Positions 1 to 10,208 of a DNA stretch of 64,000 nucleotides are shown piece after piece. Origin of the DNA: Pseudomonas sp. GM41(2012). Its GTDB lineage: Bacteria; Pseudomonadota; Gammaproteobacteria; Pseudomonadales; Pseudomonadaceae. The DNA lies in contig NZ_AKJN02000006.1 in the NCBI RefSeq assembly GCF_000282315.2, positions 558,001 through 622,000 on the forward strand, given 5' to 3'. The translations under genes were made by a program, and so were the position numbers. Positions within the stretch are counted from its first letter, which is position 1. Each line of letters begins with the position of its first letter. A model generated the notes under the pieces. That model had not been told where the DNA came from and ran no database searches. It worked only from the letters and a program-made list of their open reading frames with translations.

Positions 1-474
1 CGCTGTCGCCCGAATGCAGCCGCTGGTTGAGCAACCGGCCAGCACCACGGTGTCGATGCCTTGGGCGTGCAGCATCGAGGCCAGGCTGCTGCCGAAAAAG
101 GCACTGGCGTACTGCTTGCTGATCACCACTTCATCCTTCTGGGGTAGTACCTCTTCGCAAAACGCCGCCAAGGGGTTGCCCTCGACCATATCTTTCATCA
201 CCGGGGCTTTTTTAACCCAGATGCCACCGTCGGCGAAATGGCCGGGATGGTAGCGGATATTGGTGTGCACCACCGGGATGCCCTGACGACGGGCGCTGGC
301 CAACAGTTCAACGCTTTCGGCCACGGCACTGACCACGCCGGGTGCGAACAGCGGCGCCCCTTCAGTGGTGTAGCCACGCATGAAATCGATCATCAGCAAT
401 GCGGCTTTCTGGCCGAAACCGATGCGCTGGCCCCACACGCCCTGGTAGTTGTCGTTGGCGGTTTGTTCGCTCAT
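1..474 (-). CDS. nicF: Maleamate amidohydrolase NicF (partial, cut by window start)
   Basis: Cysteine hydrolase of the isochorismatase/N-carbamoylsarcosine amidase superfamily. In the nicotinate pathway it deamidates maleamate to maleate and ammonia. The visible part is about 158 residues from an ATG at 474; the C-terminal end lies beyond the window. Visible family signs are the early LLMIDFMRGY stretch carrying the catalytic Asp, a Lys in the WVKKAP region, and the nucleophile Cys in LAGCSTSGCIRA near the visible end. It sits 12 bases after nicE and is surely co-transcribed with nicC-nicD-nicE. The gene context (E, D, C, X, R, A, B) makes the NicF assignment much firmer than sequence alone. 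Confidence 0.9.
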   Translation of the reverse strand, partial: MSEQTANDNYQGVWGQRIGFGQKAALLMIDFMRGYTTEGAPLFAPGVVSAVAESVELLASARRQGIPVVHTNIRYHPGHFADGGIWVKKAPVMKDMVEGNPLAAFCEEVLPQKDEVVISKQYASAFFGSSLASMLHAQGIDTVVLAGCSTSGCIRATA

Positions 475-486
475 GTCGCTGACCTC

Positions 487-1239
487 TTAATAGGCGCCGG
501 AGAGCAGGGCGCCTGCACCGGGAACAATCGGTTCCAGGTCCAGGGCCTTGAGCATGGCGTAGGTGGTGGCAATGGCGGCGGTGAGCACGGGTTTTCCGGT
601 TTGCGCTTCGACCTGCGCCACCACCGGCAATGACTGCATCTGCACGCAGGCCGAAAGCACAATCACGTCGACGCCTTCCAGGTTCATGCCGGCTACGATG
701 CCCGGCAGATTCGCCGGATCGTGACGGGCCACGGCAAGGTTGTCGGGAATTTCCAGTGCGCGCCAGTCCACGACTTCGAAGCCTTCTGCGCGTATGTAAT
801 CCACCACCAGTTCGGTCAGCGGTTTCATGTACGGCGCGACGATAGCGATGCGTTTGGCGCCCAGCACTTTCAGGCCTTCGATCAAGGCGCCGGCGCTGGT
901 AATGACCGGCGCGTTGCCGTCGTTATCGGCAGTGGCCTTGCGCAGCCGCTGCTCGGATTTGCGGTGATAACCCAGACCCATGGCCATGATCGCCACCAAG
1001 CACGCGTAACCCAATACGTCGACCTTGGCGTCGGACAACTCCACGGCGCAGCGGTCGGATTCGCCGTCCATCGCCGCCAGCTCTTCCTTGCGCACTTGCT
1101 TCATGCGCATGCGGCTGGAGTGAAAGGTGAAGCGTTCCGGGCGGATCAACTGACGCGCGGTGAGCATCGCCGGGATCTCGGTTTCCATGGTGGTGTTGGA
1201 GCTCGGCACAATCTGGCCGATGCGGTAAGGCGTGAGCAT
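487..1239 (-). CDS. nicE: Maleate cis-trans isomerase NicE
   Basis: Asp/Glu racemase-fold enzyme of 250 residues that isomerises maleate to fumarate, the last step of aerobic nicotinate degradation. The two catalytic cysteines of the family are visible: Cys80 in GYACLVA and Cys198 in LSACVQM, each on its pseudo-symmetric half. The N-terminal IVPSSNTTME substrate loop is intact. Length matches known maleate isomerases. It lies between nicD (18 bases upstream) and nicF (12 bases downstream) in one minus-strand operon. Confidence 0.95.
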   Translation of the reverse strand: MLTPYRIGQIVPSSNTTMETEIPAMLTARQLIRPERFTFHSSRMRMKQVRKEELAAMDGESDRCAVELSDAKVDVLGYACLVAIMAMGLGYHRKSEQRLRKATADNDGNAPVITSAGALIEGLKVLGAKRIAIVAPYMKPLTELVVDYIRAEGFEVVDWRALEIPDNLAVARHDPANLPGIVAGMNLEGVDVIVLSACVQMQSLPVVAQVEAQTGKPVLTAAIATTYAMLKALDLEPIVPGAGALLSGAY

Positions 1240-1257
1240 AAAAGTCTCCGGATTCGA

Positions 1258-3283
<2,026 letters not shown>

Positions 3284-3442
3284 TTTAAAAAGAAAGGTCC
3301 GTTTGGAAAAAATAATTTTCAGGGTTATTTGTCTGTAGTCACCAAATGTAACCCGTAAATATTGAATTTGTGTGGGTTGGTAACGTTGTGGTCTGACGCT
3401 TGCAGTCAGTCTTCTTTTAGGGTCTTATCACTAATAAGTGGC

Positions 3443-3457
3443 GTATACGCTATAAAA
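3443..3457 (+). promoter_or_regulatory. Operator-like repeat copy 2 upstream of nicX
   Basis: Second exact copy of GTATACGCTATAAAA. Here the core extends to the palindrome GCGTATACGC at 3441-3450. It lies 64 bases before the nicX start, and its TATAAAA part may double as a -10 element, so a bound repressor would occlude RNA polymerase. Likely a NicR operator (inference from position and repetition). Confidence 0.55.
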
Positions 3458-3520
3458 ATGCACTGGAGTGAGGCGGCGCGCTTCGACTTGGTGCACAACA
3501 AACGATCGAGGAGACAGGAA

Positions 3521-4573
3521 ATGCCGGTAAGCGATTGCGAATTGACCCAGATGTTCGAGCACGTGTTGAAGCTGTCGAAAGTCGACCCGACCCAGAGCGT
3601 CGCCGTGCTCAAGAGCCATTATTCGAACCCGCGCACCGTGCGCGCCGCGATGGATGCGGCGCAGCGGCTGGGGGCCAAGGTCTACGCGGTGGAGTTGCCT
3701 TCTTTCAACCATCCGACGGCCATGGGCAATGACATGACGGCCTACTGCGGCGATACCGCGCTGACCGGCAACATCGCGGCGCAGCGGGCGCTGGAAGCGG
3801 CGGACTTGATCGTCGACACGATGATGCTGCTGCACTCACCGGAGCAGGAGCAGATCCTCAAGACCGGCACGCGAATTCTATTGGCCGTCGAACCGCCGGA
3901 AGTCCTCGCGCGGATGCTGCCGACCGAGGCCGATAAGGTGCGAGTGATGGCGGCGGAAACGCTGCTCAAGCAAGCGCGCTCGATACACGTCAAATCAAAG
4001 GCCGGCAGCGATTTCCGCGCCGCGCTGGGGCAATATCCTTCAGTCACCGAGTACGGCTTCGCTGATGAGCCGGGGCGCTGGGATCACTGGCCCAGCGGTT
4101 TTCTGTTCTCCTGGCCCAACGAAGAAACGGCTGAGGGCGTGCTGGTGCTGGATGTCGGCGACATTGTGCTGCCGTTCAAGAACTACACACGGGAGAAAAT
4201 CACCCTGGAAATCGAGAAGGGCTTCATCACCTCGATCCACGGCGGTTTCGAGGCCGAATACCTGCGTGACTACATGAAGTACTTCAACGATCCAGAGGTC
4301 TACGGTATTTCCCACATTGGCTGGGGATTGCAGTCACGGGCGCAGTGGACTGCCATGGGCCTGCACGACAAAAACGATGGCATGTGCATGGATGCCCGGG
4401 CGTTCTACGGCAACTTCCTGTTCTCCACCGGACCGAATACCGAAGTTGGCGGCACCCGCAAAACCCCGTGCCACCTGGATATTCCACTGCGCCATTGCGA
4501 TGTGTACCTGGATGACCAGGCGGTGGTGATCGGCGGGGACGTGGTGGCACCTGAGGCTTCGCGGGTTCGCTGA
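3521..4573 (+). CDS. nicX: 2,5-dihydroxypyridine 5,6-dioxygenase NicX
   Basis: Non-haem Fe(II) ring-cleaving dioxygenase that converts 2,5-dihydroxypyridine to N-formylmaleamate. Starting at the ATG at 3521, which follows a GAGGAGACAGGAA ribosome site, the protein is 350 residues, the usual NicX length. The iron ligands known for the family fall exactly in place: Glu177 (SVTEYGF), His318 and Asp320 (TPCHLDIPL); His265 (GISHIGWG) is also present. An in-frame upstream extension to 3362 is possible but has no ribosome site and runs through the promoter region, so it is rejected. First gene of the nicXR unit. Confidence 0.96.
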   Translation: MPVSDCELTQMFEHVLKLSKVDPTQSVAVLKSHYSNPRTVRAAMDAAQRLGAKVYAVELPSFNHPTAMGNDMTAYCGDTALTGNIAAQRALEAADLIVDTMMLLHSPEQEQILKTGTRILLAVEPPEVLARMLPTEADKVRVMAAETLLKQARSIHVKSKAGSDFRAALGQYPSVTEYGFADEPGRWDHWPSGFLFSWPNEETAEGVLVLDVGDIVLPFKNYTREKITLEIEKGFITSIHGGFEAEYLRDYMKYFNDPEVYGISHIGWGLQSRAQWTAMGLHDKNDGMCMDARAFYGNFLFSTGPNTEVGGTRKTPCHLDIPLRHCDVYLDDQAVVIGGDVVAPEASRVR

Positions 4574-4611
4574 AATCAACTGTGTATGTGTTTGCTGAAA
4601 CGCTGAAACCT

Positions 4612-4677
4612 GTAGGAGCAAGGCTTGCCCGCGATAGCGAGCTCAAGTGCGCCATCGCGGGCAAGCCTTGCTCCTAC
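4612..4677. repeat. REP pair, CTTGCCCGCGA family
   Basis: Inverted repeat: TGTAGGAGCAAGGCTTGCCC... facing its reverse complement ...GGGCAAGCCTTGCTCCTAC, separated by about 18 bases. Typical Pseudomonas REP/BIME unit between nicX and nicR. It could form a hairpin that lowers read-through into nicR. Confidence 0.85.
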
Positions 4678-4737
4678 GAAAAGCGGTTAAGGTGTTTGCC
4701 CAAACCGCTCTTGAGTCCACCCGCCAACCTGTCCATC

Positions 4738-5220
4738 ATGCCTTCCCACTACACATCGTCTTTCGAGTCTGCCGTGCCTGAAACTCCTGATTCTTCCTAC
4801 GTTTTCTCCGAACAAGTCGGGCATTTGCTGCGCAAGGCCTATCAACGGCACATGGCGATTTTTCAGCAGAACGTCGGCGACTCCCAGCTCACCGCGGTGC
4901 AGTTCGTCACCCTGTGCGCCGTGCGTGATCACGGCCCCAGTTCGCTGACTGAACTGGTCAAAGCCACAGCCGTGGACCAGGCAACCATTCGCGGCATCGT
5001 CGAGCGGCTCAAGGCCCGGGAACTGATCACCCTTGAACCCGACCCGCAGGACCGACGAAAAGTCATTGTCGGGTTGTCCGAAGCCGGCGATCAACTGGTG
5101 CAGCAAACGGTGCCCTGTGCCGGGAAAATCACTGAGCTGACCATGAGTAACCTCAACCCCGCAGAGCGGGTTGCCGTGCTGTTTTTGCTGCGCAAAATGA
5201 TCGACGACCCACAGGACTGA
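4738..5220 (+). CDS. nicR: MarR-family repressor NicR
   Basis: Winged-helix regulator of 160 residues from an ATG at 4738. The MarR core is visible: a dimerisation helix (VGHLLRKAYQRHMAIF), the recognition helix around SLTELVKATAVDQATIRGIV and the wing PDPQDRRKVIVGLSEAG. In P. putida NicR represses nicCDEFTP and nicXR, with 6-hydroxynicotinate as inducer; the same position after nicX supports the same job here. No strong ribosome site precedes 4738, so coupling to nicX or a slightly different start is possible. A longer frame reaching back to 4582 runs through the REP and is unlikely. Confidence 0.88.
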   Translation: MPSHYTSSFESAVPETPDSSYVFSEQVGHLLRKAYQRHMAIFQQNVGDSQLTAVQFVTLCAVRDHGPSSLTELVKATAVDQATIRGIVERLKARELITLEPDPQDRRKVIVGLSEAGDQLVQQTVPCAGKITELTMSNLNPAERVAVLFLLRKMIDDPQD

Positions 5221-5381
5221 TCAACGCATCAAGTCTCTGGCATCGTTTTTGCTCTCTTTTCATGTAGTAACCACTTCACCACTCGAGTGTGTCGCGACGC
5301 CACAAACTGATGTTGGCCCGCGACCTTTTCTTCGACCTTTTGGTGTAGTGGATACTTCATCAACTGAAGCGGGCGAAGCGA
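5221..5381 (+). promoter_or_regulatory. nicAB promoter region with a direct-repeat operator candidate
   Basis: The 161 bases before nicA contain two copies of the pattern GTAGTNNNNACTTCA, at 5264-5278 (GTAGTAACCACTTCA) and 5345-5359 (GTAGTGGATACTTCA), 81 bases apart. The pattern is absent from the nicC-nicX region, so nicAB may be under separate control. In P. putida the TetR-type NicS represses nicAB, and a TetR gene follows nicB here. That these repeats are NicS sites is inference. Confidence 0.5.
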
Positions 5382-5858
5382 ATGACAAGCCAGGAAATCA
5401 CGGTAGCGCTTGAGGTCAACGGCCACACCACCACCGTCACCGCGATGGCGGATACGCCGTTATTGCTGATCCTGCGCAATGATCTGCAACTCAACGGCCC
5501 CAAGTACGGTTGTGGCCTGGGCGAGTGCGGCGCGTGCACGGTGATCATCGATGGCGTGGCGGCGCGCTCTTGCGTGTTTCCGCTGGCCGGCGCCGTGGAC
5601 CGGCAGATCGTCACTCTCGAAGGGCTCGGCACCCGAGCCGATCCGCACCCGGTGCAGCAAGCCTTTATCGACGAACAGGCGGCGCAATGCGGCTACTGCC
5701 TCAACGGCATGATCATGACCGCCAAAGCCTTGCTCGACCGAATCCCGCACCCCAGCGAAACCCAGATCCGCAACGAACTCTCGGCCAACCTCTGCCGTTG
5801 CGGCACCCATATCGAAATCCTCCGCGCGGTGCTGCGTGCCGCCCGTCAAACGCCTTGA
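5382..5858 (+). CDS. nicA: Nicotinate dehydrogenase small (2Fe-2S) subunit NicA
   Basis: Two-cluster ferredoxin-like subunit of 158 residues of the xanthine dehydrogenase family. With NicB it hydroxylates nicotinate to 6-hydroxynicotinate, passing electrons from the molybdenum centre toward the cytochrome part of NicB. The plant-type 2Fe-2S cysteines are Cys44, Cys49, Cys52 and Cys64 (GCGLGECGACTV ... SC), and the second cluster uses Cys103, Cys106, Cys138 and Cys140 (CGYC ... CRC). It ends 10 bases before nicB. Confidence 0.95.
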   Translation: MTSQEITVALEVNGHTTTVTAMADTPLLLILRNDLQLNGPKYGCGLGECGACTVIIDGVAARSCVFPLAGAVDRQIVTLEGLGTRADPHPVQQAFIDEQAAQCGYCLNGMIMTAKALLDRIPHPSETQIRNELSANLCRCGTHIEILRAVLRAARQTP

Positions 5859-5868
5859 ACGTGGATCG

Positions 5869-8800
5869 ATGACCATGACTGACGCAATCCCTACCCGCGA
5901 CCAATGGCTGGCCAAGACCGGCGTTCTGCTGATCGTCGACGACATCCTGCCGCCATCAGGCCCGGTGGCCAAAGGCGGTACGCCGCTGATCAAACCCAAG
6001 GAACTGGGGCTGTTCATCGCCATCAGCGATGACGGACGGGTGTATGCCTTCAACGGGCATGTCGACCTCGGCACCGGTATCCGCACTTCGCTGGCGCAGA
6101 TCGTCGCCGAAGAACTGGACCTGCGACTGGAGCAGGTGTGCATAGTGCTGGGCGACACCGAGCGTGTGCCCAATCAGGGCGCGACTATTGCCAGCGCCAC
6201 GCTGCAGATTTCCGCGATCCCGCTGCGCAATGCGGCTGCCGAGGCCCGGCGTTTTCTGCTGGAGCGGGCGGCAGAACGCTGGTCGGTGGAGGCGGGCAGT
6301 CTGAAGGTCGACGCCGGGGTGATTGTCGCAGCGGACGGACGCACCACGTCCTACACCGATCTGGTGCGCGGTGACCACGTTGAACTGCGCCTCTCAGGCA
6401 CCGCGCCACTCAAGTCTGCCGAAGACTATCGGCTGGTCGGCAAGGGCGCCGCGCGGGTGGATATTCCGGCCAAGGCTACTGGCGAACTGACTTACGTCCA
6501 CGACATGCGGGTGCCGGACATGCTCCACGGCCGGGTGATTCGCCCGCCCTATGCCGGGCTCGATTGCGGTGACTTCGTCGGCAACAGCTTGCTGGACGTC
6601 GATGAATCCTCCATCGCACATATCGCCGGGATCGTCGCAGTGGTGGTGATTCGTGATTTCGTCGGGGTGGTGGCGCTGCGCGAAGAGCAGGCGATCAAGG
6701 CTGCCCAGGCGTTGAAAATCACATGGAAAGCCTGGAACCATAAATTGCCGGACATGAGTAATGTCGAACAAGCCATCCGCGATAACCCGCGTGTGCAGCG
6801 TGTCGTTCTCGACCAGGGCAACGTCGACGACGCCTTGGCTGGGGCCCATCAGCGCATGCCGCGAACGTATTTGTGGCCGTATCAGATGCACGGCTCCATC
6901 GGTCCCTCCTGCGGGGTGGCGGACTATCAGCCATCGGGCACTCGCGTGTGGTCCGGTAGCCAGAATCCGCATTTGCTGCGGGCTGACCTGGCCTGGTTGC
7001 TGGAGTGCGCAGAAGAATCGATCGAGATTATTCGCATGGAAGCGTCGGGCTGTTATGGGCGTAACTGTGCCGACGATGTCTGCGCCGATGCCTTGCTGTT
7101 GTCCCGCGCCGTGGGCAAACCGGTCCGGGTGCAATTGACCCGCGAGCAAGAGCACCTGTGGGAACCCAAGGGTACCGCGCAACTGATGGACGTCGACGGC
7201 GGCTTGAACGCCGATGGCAGTGTGGCTGCTTACGATTTCCAGACCAGCTACCCGTCCAACGGCGCGCCGACCCTGGCCTTGCTGTTGACCGGGCGGGTCG
7301 AGCCGGTGGCGGCGATGTTCGAGATGGGCGATCGCACGTCGATCCCGCCTTATGACTTCGAACACATGCGCGTGACCATCAATGACATGGCGCCGATTGT
7401 CCGGGCTTCGTGGATGCGCGGGGTGTCGGCGCTGCCCAATACCTTCGCCCACGAGTCGTATATCGATGAACTCGCATTCGCGGCGGGCGTCGATCCGGTG
7501 GAATACCGGCTGCGCTATCTGCGCGACGAGCGCGCCATTGACCTGGTGAAGTCCACCGCCGAGCGCGCCGCCTGGACCCCGCGTACCGCGCCAATGCAAA
7601 CCCCGAACGACGATCAGTTTCTGCGCGGTCGCGGCTTTGCCTACGCGCGCTACATCCACAGCAAGTTCCCCGGTTTTGGTGCGGCGTGGGCAGCATGGGT
7701 GGCGGACGTGGCGGTGGATCGCCAGACCGGTGATGTGTCCGTCACGCGGGTGGTGATCGGTCATGACTCGGGGATGATGATCAACCCGGCGGGTGTGCAG
7801 CATCAGATCCACGGCAATGTCATTCAATCCACCAGTCGGGTGCTTAAGGAGCGGGTGACGTTCGAGGAATCGACGGTGGCGAGCAAGGAGTGGGGCGGTT
7901 ATCCGATCCTGACCTTCCCTGAAGTGCCGCAGATCGACGTCTTGATGATGCCGCGTCAGGACCAGCCGCCCATGGGCGCTGGTGAATCCGCCTCGGTGCC
8001 GAGCGCGGCAGCGATTGCCAACGCCATTTATGACGCCACCGGGATCCGGTTTCGCGAACTGCCGATTACCCCGGAACGGGTGCTGGCGGCGCTGAACGCT
8101 GGTACCTGTGACGAGCCACCGAAGTCACCGGCCAAACGCTCGAAGTGGCTGTTCGGTTCTCTGTTTGCGGCGTTCGGCGCGGTGCTCGGTATGGCCGCCA
8201 CCGCGTGGCCGTTTCACGGTGAAATCGCGCCGATTGCGCCGCCAAGTGCTGGCACCTGGTCGGCGGCTACCCTTGAGCGCGGGCGTTTGCTGGCGGCCGT
8301 CGGCGATTGCGCGGTGTGCCATACCGCGCCGGGTGGCGCGACCAATGCCGGAGGTCTGGCGATGCAAACGCCGTTCGGCACGCTCTATAGCAGCAACATC
8401 ACGCCCGACGTGAAGACCGGCATCGGCAGCTGGTCGTACCCGGCGTTCGAACGGGCGATGCGCGATGGCATTGGCCGCGACGGTCGCAATCTGTACCCGG
8501 CGTTTCCCTACACCGCGTTTCGCAATATCAACGATGCCGACATGCAGGCGCTGTATGCGTACCTGATGTCGCAAGCGCCAGTCAGCCAGCCGGCGACAGC
8601 CAACGACATGCGTTTTCCATTCAATCTGCGGCCGTTGATGGCGGGGTGGAATGCGTTGTTTCTGCGTAAAGGTGAAATCAGCGTGCAGCCAGAACGTAGC
8701 GAGCAATGGAATCGCGGCGCCTATCTGGTCAACGGTCTGGGGCACTGCGCGGCGTGCCATTCGCCGCGCAACCTGATGGGCGCGGAGAAGGGTGGTGCGT

Positions 8801-9429
8801 CGTTTTTGGCCGGAGGCATGGTCGATGGCTGGGAAGCGCCGGCGCTGAACGGTTTGTCGAAAGCGCCAACGCCATGGACGGAGAATCAGCTGTTCGACTA
8901 TCTCGGTACCGGCTATTCCGACGCCCATGGCGTGGCGACCGGCCCCATGGGGCCGGTGGTCAGTGAGCTGGCGAAATTGCCCAAGACGGATATCCGGGCG
9001 ATGGCGGTGTATCTGGCGTCACTCAACGGCGCGCAGGCTGAAGCGCAGGTGGTGGAGAAAGCCACTCAGCCGTCGTCGGTCGCGAGCCTGTCATTGAGCA
9101 ACGGTCAGCGGGTGTTCGAAGGTTCGTGCAAGGCCTGTCACGCGGATGGCCTGGGGCCGAAACTGTTTGGTGTGAGTCCGTCTCTGGCGAGCAATACCAA
9201 TGTGCACAGCGATCAACCGGACAACTTGATCAAGGTCATCCTGCAAGGCATCGACGCACCGGCCACCAAGGACCTGGGCTACATGCCCGGTTTCAAGGAC
9301 AGTTTGTCCAATACGCAGGTGGCGGAACTGGCGGCGTATTTGCGTAATCGGTTTGCTTCAAATGCGCCGGGTTGGGAAGGGTTGGAACAGAAGGTTGCAC
9401 ATCTGCGGGCGAATCCGGGGAGCCATTAG
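5869..9429 (+). CDS. nicB: Nicotinate dehydrogenase large subunit NicB (molybdopterin plus tri-haem cytochrome c)
   Basis: Unusual fusion enzyme of 1186 residues. Residues about 1-745 are a molybdopterin-binding aldehyde-oxidase-like domain (MGAGESASVPSAAAIANA near its end is a typical cofactor loop). A probable single membrane-spanning stretch follows (KWLFGSLFAAFGAVLGMAA, about residues 761-779). The C-terminal part carries three CxxCH haem sites: CAVCH at 814-818, CAACH at 960-964 and CKACH at 1087-1091. Haems imply that the cytochrome part faces the periplasm and hands electrons to the respiratory chain. The length matches NicB of P. putida KT2440. The chosen ATG (5869) lies just after nicA. 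Confidence 0.95.
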   Translation: MTMTDAIPTRDQWLAKTGVLLIVDDILPPSGPVAKGGTPLIKPKELGLFIAISDDGRVYAFNGHVDLGTGIRTSLAQIVAEELDLRLEQVCIVLGDTERVPNQGATIASATLQISAIPLRNAAAEARRFLLERAAERWSVEAGSLKVDAGVIVAADGRTTSYTDLVRGDHVELRLSGTAPLKSAEDYRLVGKGAARVDIPAKATGELTYVHDMRVPDMLHGRVIRPPYAGLDCGDFVGNSLLDVDESSIAHIAGIVAVVVIRDFVGVVALREEQAIKAAQALKITWKAWNHKLPDMSNVEQAIRDNPRVQRVVLDQGNVDDALAGAHQRMPRTYLWPYQMHGSIGPSCGVADYQPSGTRVWSGSQNPHLLRADLAWLLECAEESIEIIRMEASGCYGRNCADDVCADALLLSRAVGKPVRVQLTREQEHLWEPKGTAQLMDVDGGLNADGSVAAYDFQTSYPSNGAPTLALLLTGRVEPVAAMFEMGDRTSIPPYDFEHMRVTINDMAPIVRASWMRGVSALPNTFAHESYIDELAFAAGVDPVEYRLRYLRDERAIDLVKSTAERAAWTPRTAPMQTPNDDQFLRGRGFAYARYIHSKFPGFGAAWAAWVADVAVDRQTGDVSVTRVVIGHDSGMMINPAGVQHQIHGNVIQSTSRVLKERVTFEESTVASKEWGGYPILTFPEVPQIDVLMMPRQDQPPMGAGESASVPSAAAIANAIYDATGIRFRELPITPERVLAALNAGTCDEPPKSPAKRSKWLFGSLFAAFGAVLGMAATAWPFHGEIAPIAPPSAGTWSAATLERGRLLAAVGDCAVCHTAPGGATNAGGLAMQTPFGTLYSSNITPDVKTGIGSWSYPAFERAMRDGIGRDGRNLYPAFPYTAFRNINDADMQALYAYLMSQAPVSQPATANDMRFPFNLRPLMAGWNALFLRKGEISVQPERSEQWNRGAYLVNGLGHCAACHSPRNLMGAEKGGASFLAGGMVDGWEAPALNGLSKAPTPWTENQLFDYLGTGYSDAHGVATGPMGPVVSELAKLPKTDIRAMAVYLASLNGAQAEAQVVEKATQPSSVASLSLSNGQRVFEGSCKACHADGLGPKLFGVSPSLASNTNVHSDQPDNLIKVILQGIDAPATKDLGYMPGFKDSLSNTQVAELAAYLRNRFASNAPGWEGLEQKVAHLRANPGSH

Positions 9430-9432
9430 AAG

Positions 9433-9484
9433 CATCGCGAGCAAGCTTTGCTTAGATCCTGTAGGAGCAAGGCTTGCCCGCGAT
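9433..9484. repeat. REP pair, imperfect
   Basis: ATCGCGAGCAAGCTTTGCT followed by GGAGCAAGGCTTGCCCGCGAT, an imperfect inverted pair between the convergent nicB and nicS ends. The left arm carries the GAGCAAGC variant also found at 26397-26488. Confidence 0.75.
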
Positions 9485-9498
9485 TGGGGCCGGCACAT

Positions 9499-10155
9499 TC
9501 ACCCCGAATTCTGCTCCGGCAACCGCATCACCCCCCGCACCACCAGATCCTTGATAAACCCCAACCAATCCTGCTGCTGCCCCTTTTCCGCCAGATCCTC
9601 CCCAAGGAAGGAACTGAGGGTGTATCGGTTGGAGTTATAGAAGTAGCAAAGCGAGGCGATCATCAGATACACATGCTTGATGTCCAGGTCCTGACGAAAC
9701 AATCCCTGAACCTGACCCGCCTCAATGATCGGCCGCAACACGCCGACCGCCTCTCCCGACAACCTGCGCAACTCGCTGGACTGTTGAGCGTGCTTGCCGT
9801 TGTGCAGGTTCTCGTTGCTGAGGATGGCGACGAATTCCGGGTGTTCGACGTAGTAGTTCCAGACGAACGCCACCTGATCCTGCAGGGCCAACAGCGGTGT
9901 GCTCAGGTCCAGCTTGAGCTGGCTTTCGGCTTTATTGAATTGCTCGTAGGTGTGTTCCAGCACGCAAATGAACAGCTGCTCTTTGCTGCCGAAGTAGTAA
10001 TAGAGCATGCGGTCGTTGGAATCGGCCTCGCGGGAAATACTCTCCACCCGCCCCCCGGAGTAGCCGTCGCGGGTGAATACTTTCACGGCCGCTTCGAGAA
10101 TCCGGGTTCGGGTTTGATGGGCCTGAGCGGCCCGGATGCCGGTTTTCTTGTTCAA
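9499..10155 (-). CDS. nicS: TetR-family regulator, probable NicS
   Basis: TetR/AcrR repressor of 218 residues. The N-terminal HTH is visible (TRTRILEAAVKVFTRDGYSG ... ISREADSNDRMLYYYFGSKEQL), followed by a helical ligand-binding domain with a C-terminal region of the TetR_C type. It begins with TTG (MNKKTGIRAAQAH) after an AGAAGG site. It is convergent with nicB. In P. putida a TetR protein NicS represses nicAB and responds to nicotinate and 6-hydroxynicotinate. The identification here rests on neighbourhood and domain type, so a different TetR protein cannot be excluded. Confidence 0.75.
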   Translation of the reverse strand: MNKKTGIRAAQAHQTRTRILEAAVKVFTRDGYSGGRVESISREADSNDRMLYYYFGSKEQLFICVLEHTYEQFNKAESQLKLDLSTPLLALQDQVAFVWNYYVEHPEFVAILSNENLHNGKHAQQSSELRRLSGEAVGVLRPIIEAGQVQGLFRQDLDIKHVYLMIASLCYFYNSNRYTLSSFLGEDLAEKGQQQDWLGFIKDLVVRGVMRLPEQNSG

Positions 10156-10208
10156 CGTGCGGTCAACCTTCTACCAAGCGGAGTCGCAACGAATGTAGCA
10201 CGGTCCCT

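Noticed and set aside
6394..7827. Long open frame on the minus strand opposite nicB (477 codons)
   Set aside because: Antisense shadow of a high-GC gene; no ribosome site, composition rich in His/Arg/Gly, no recognisable domain, while the plus strand encodes NicB.
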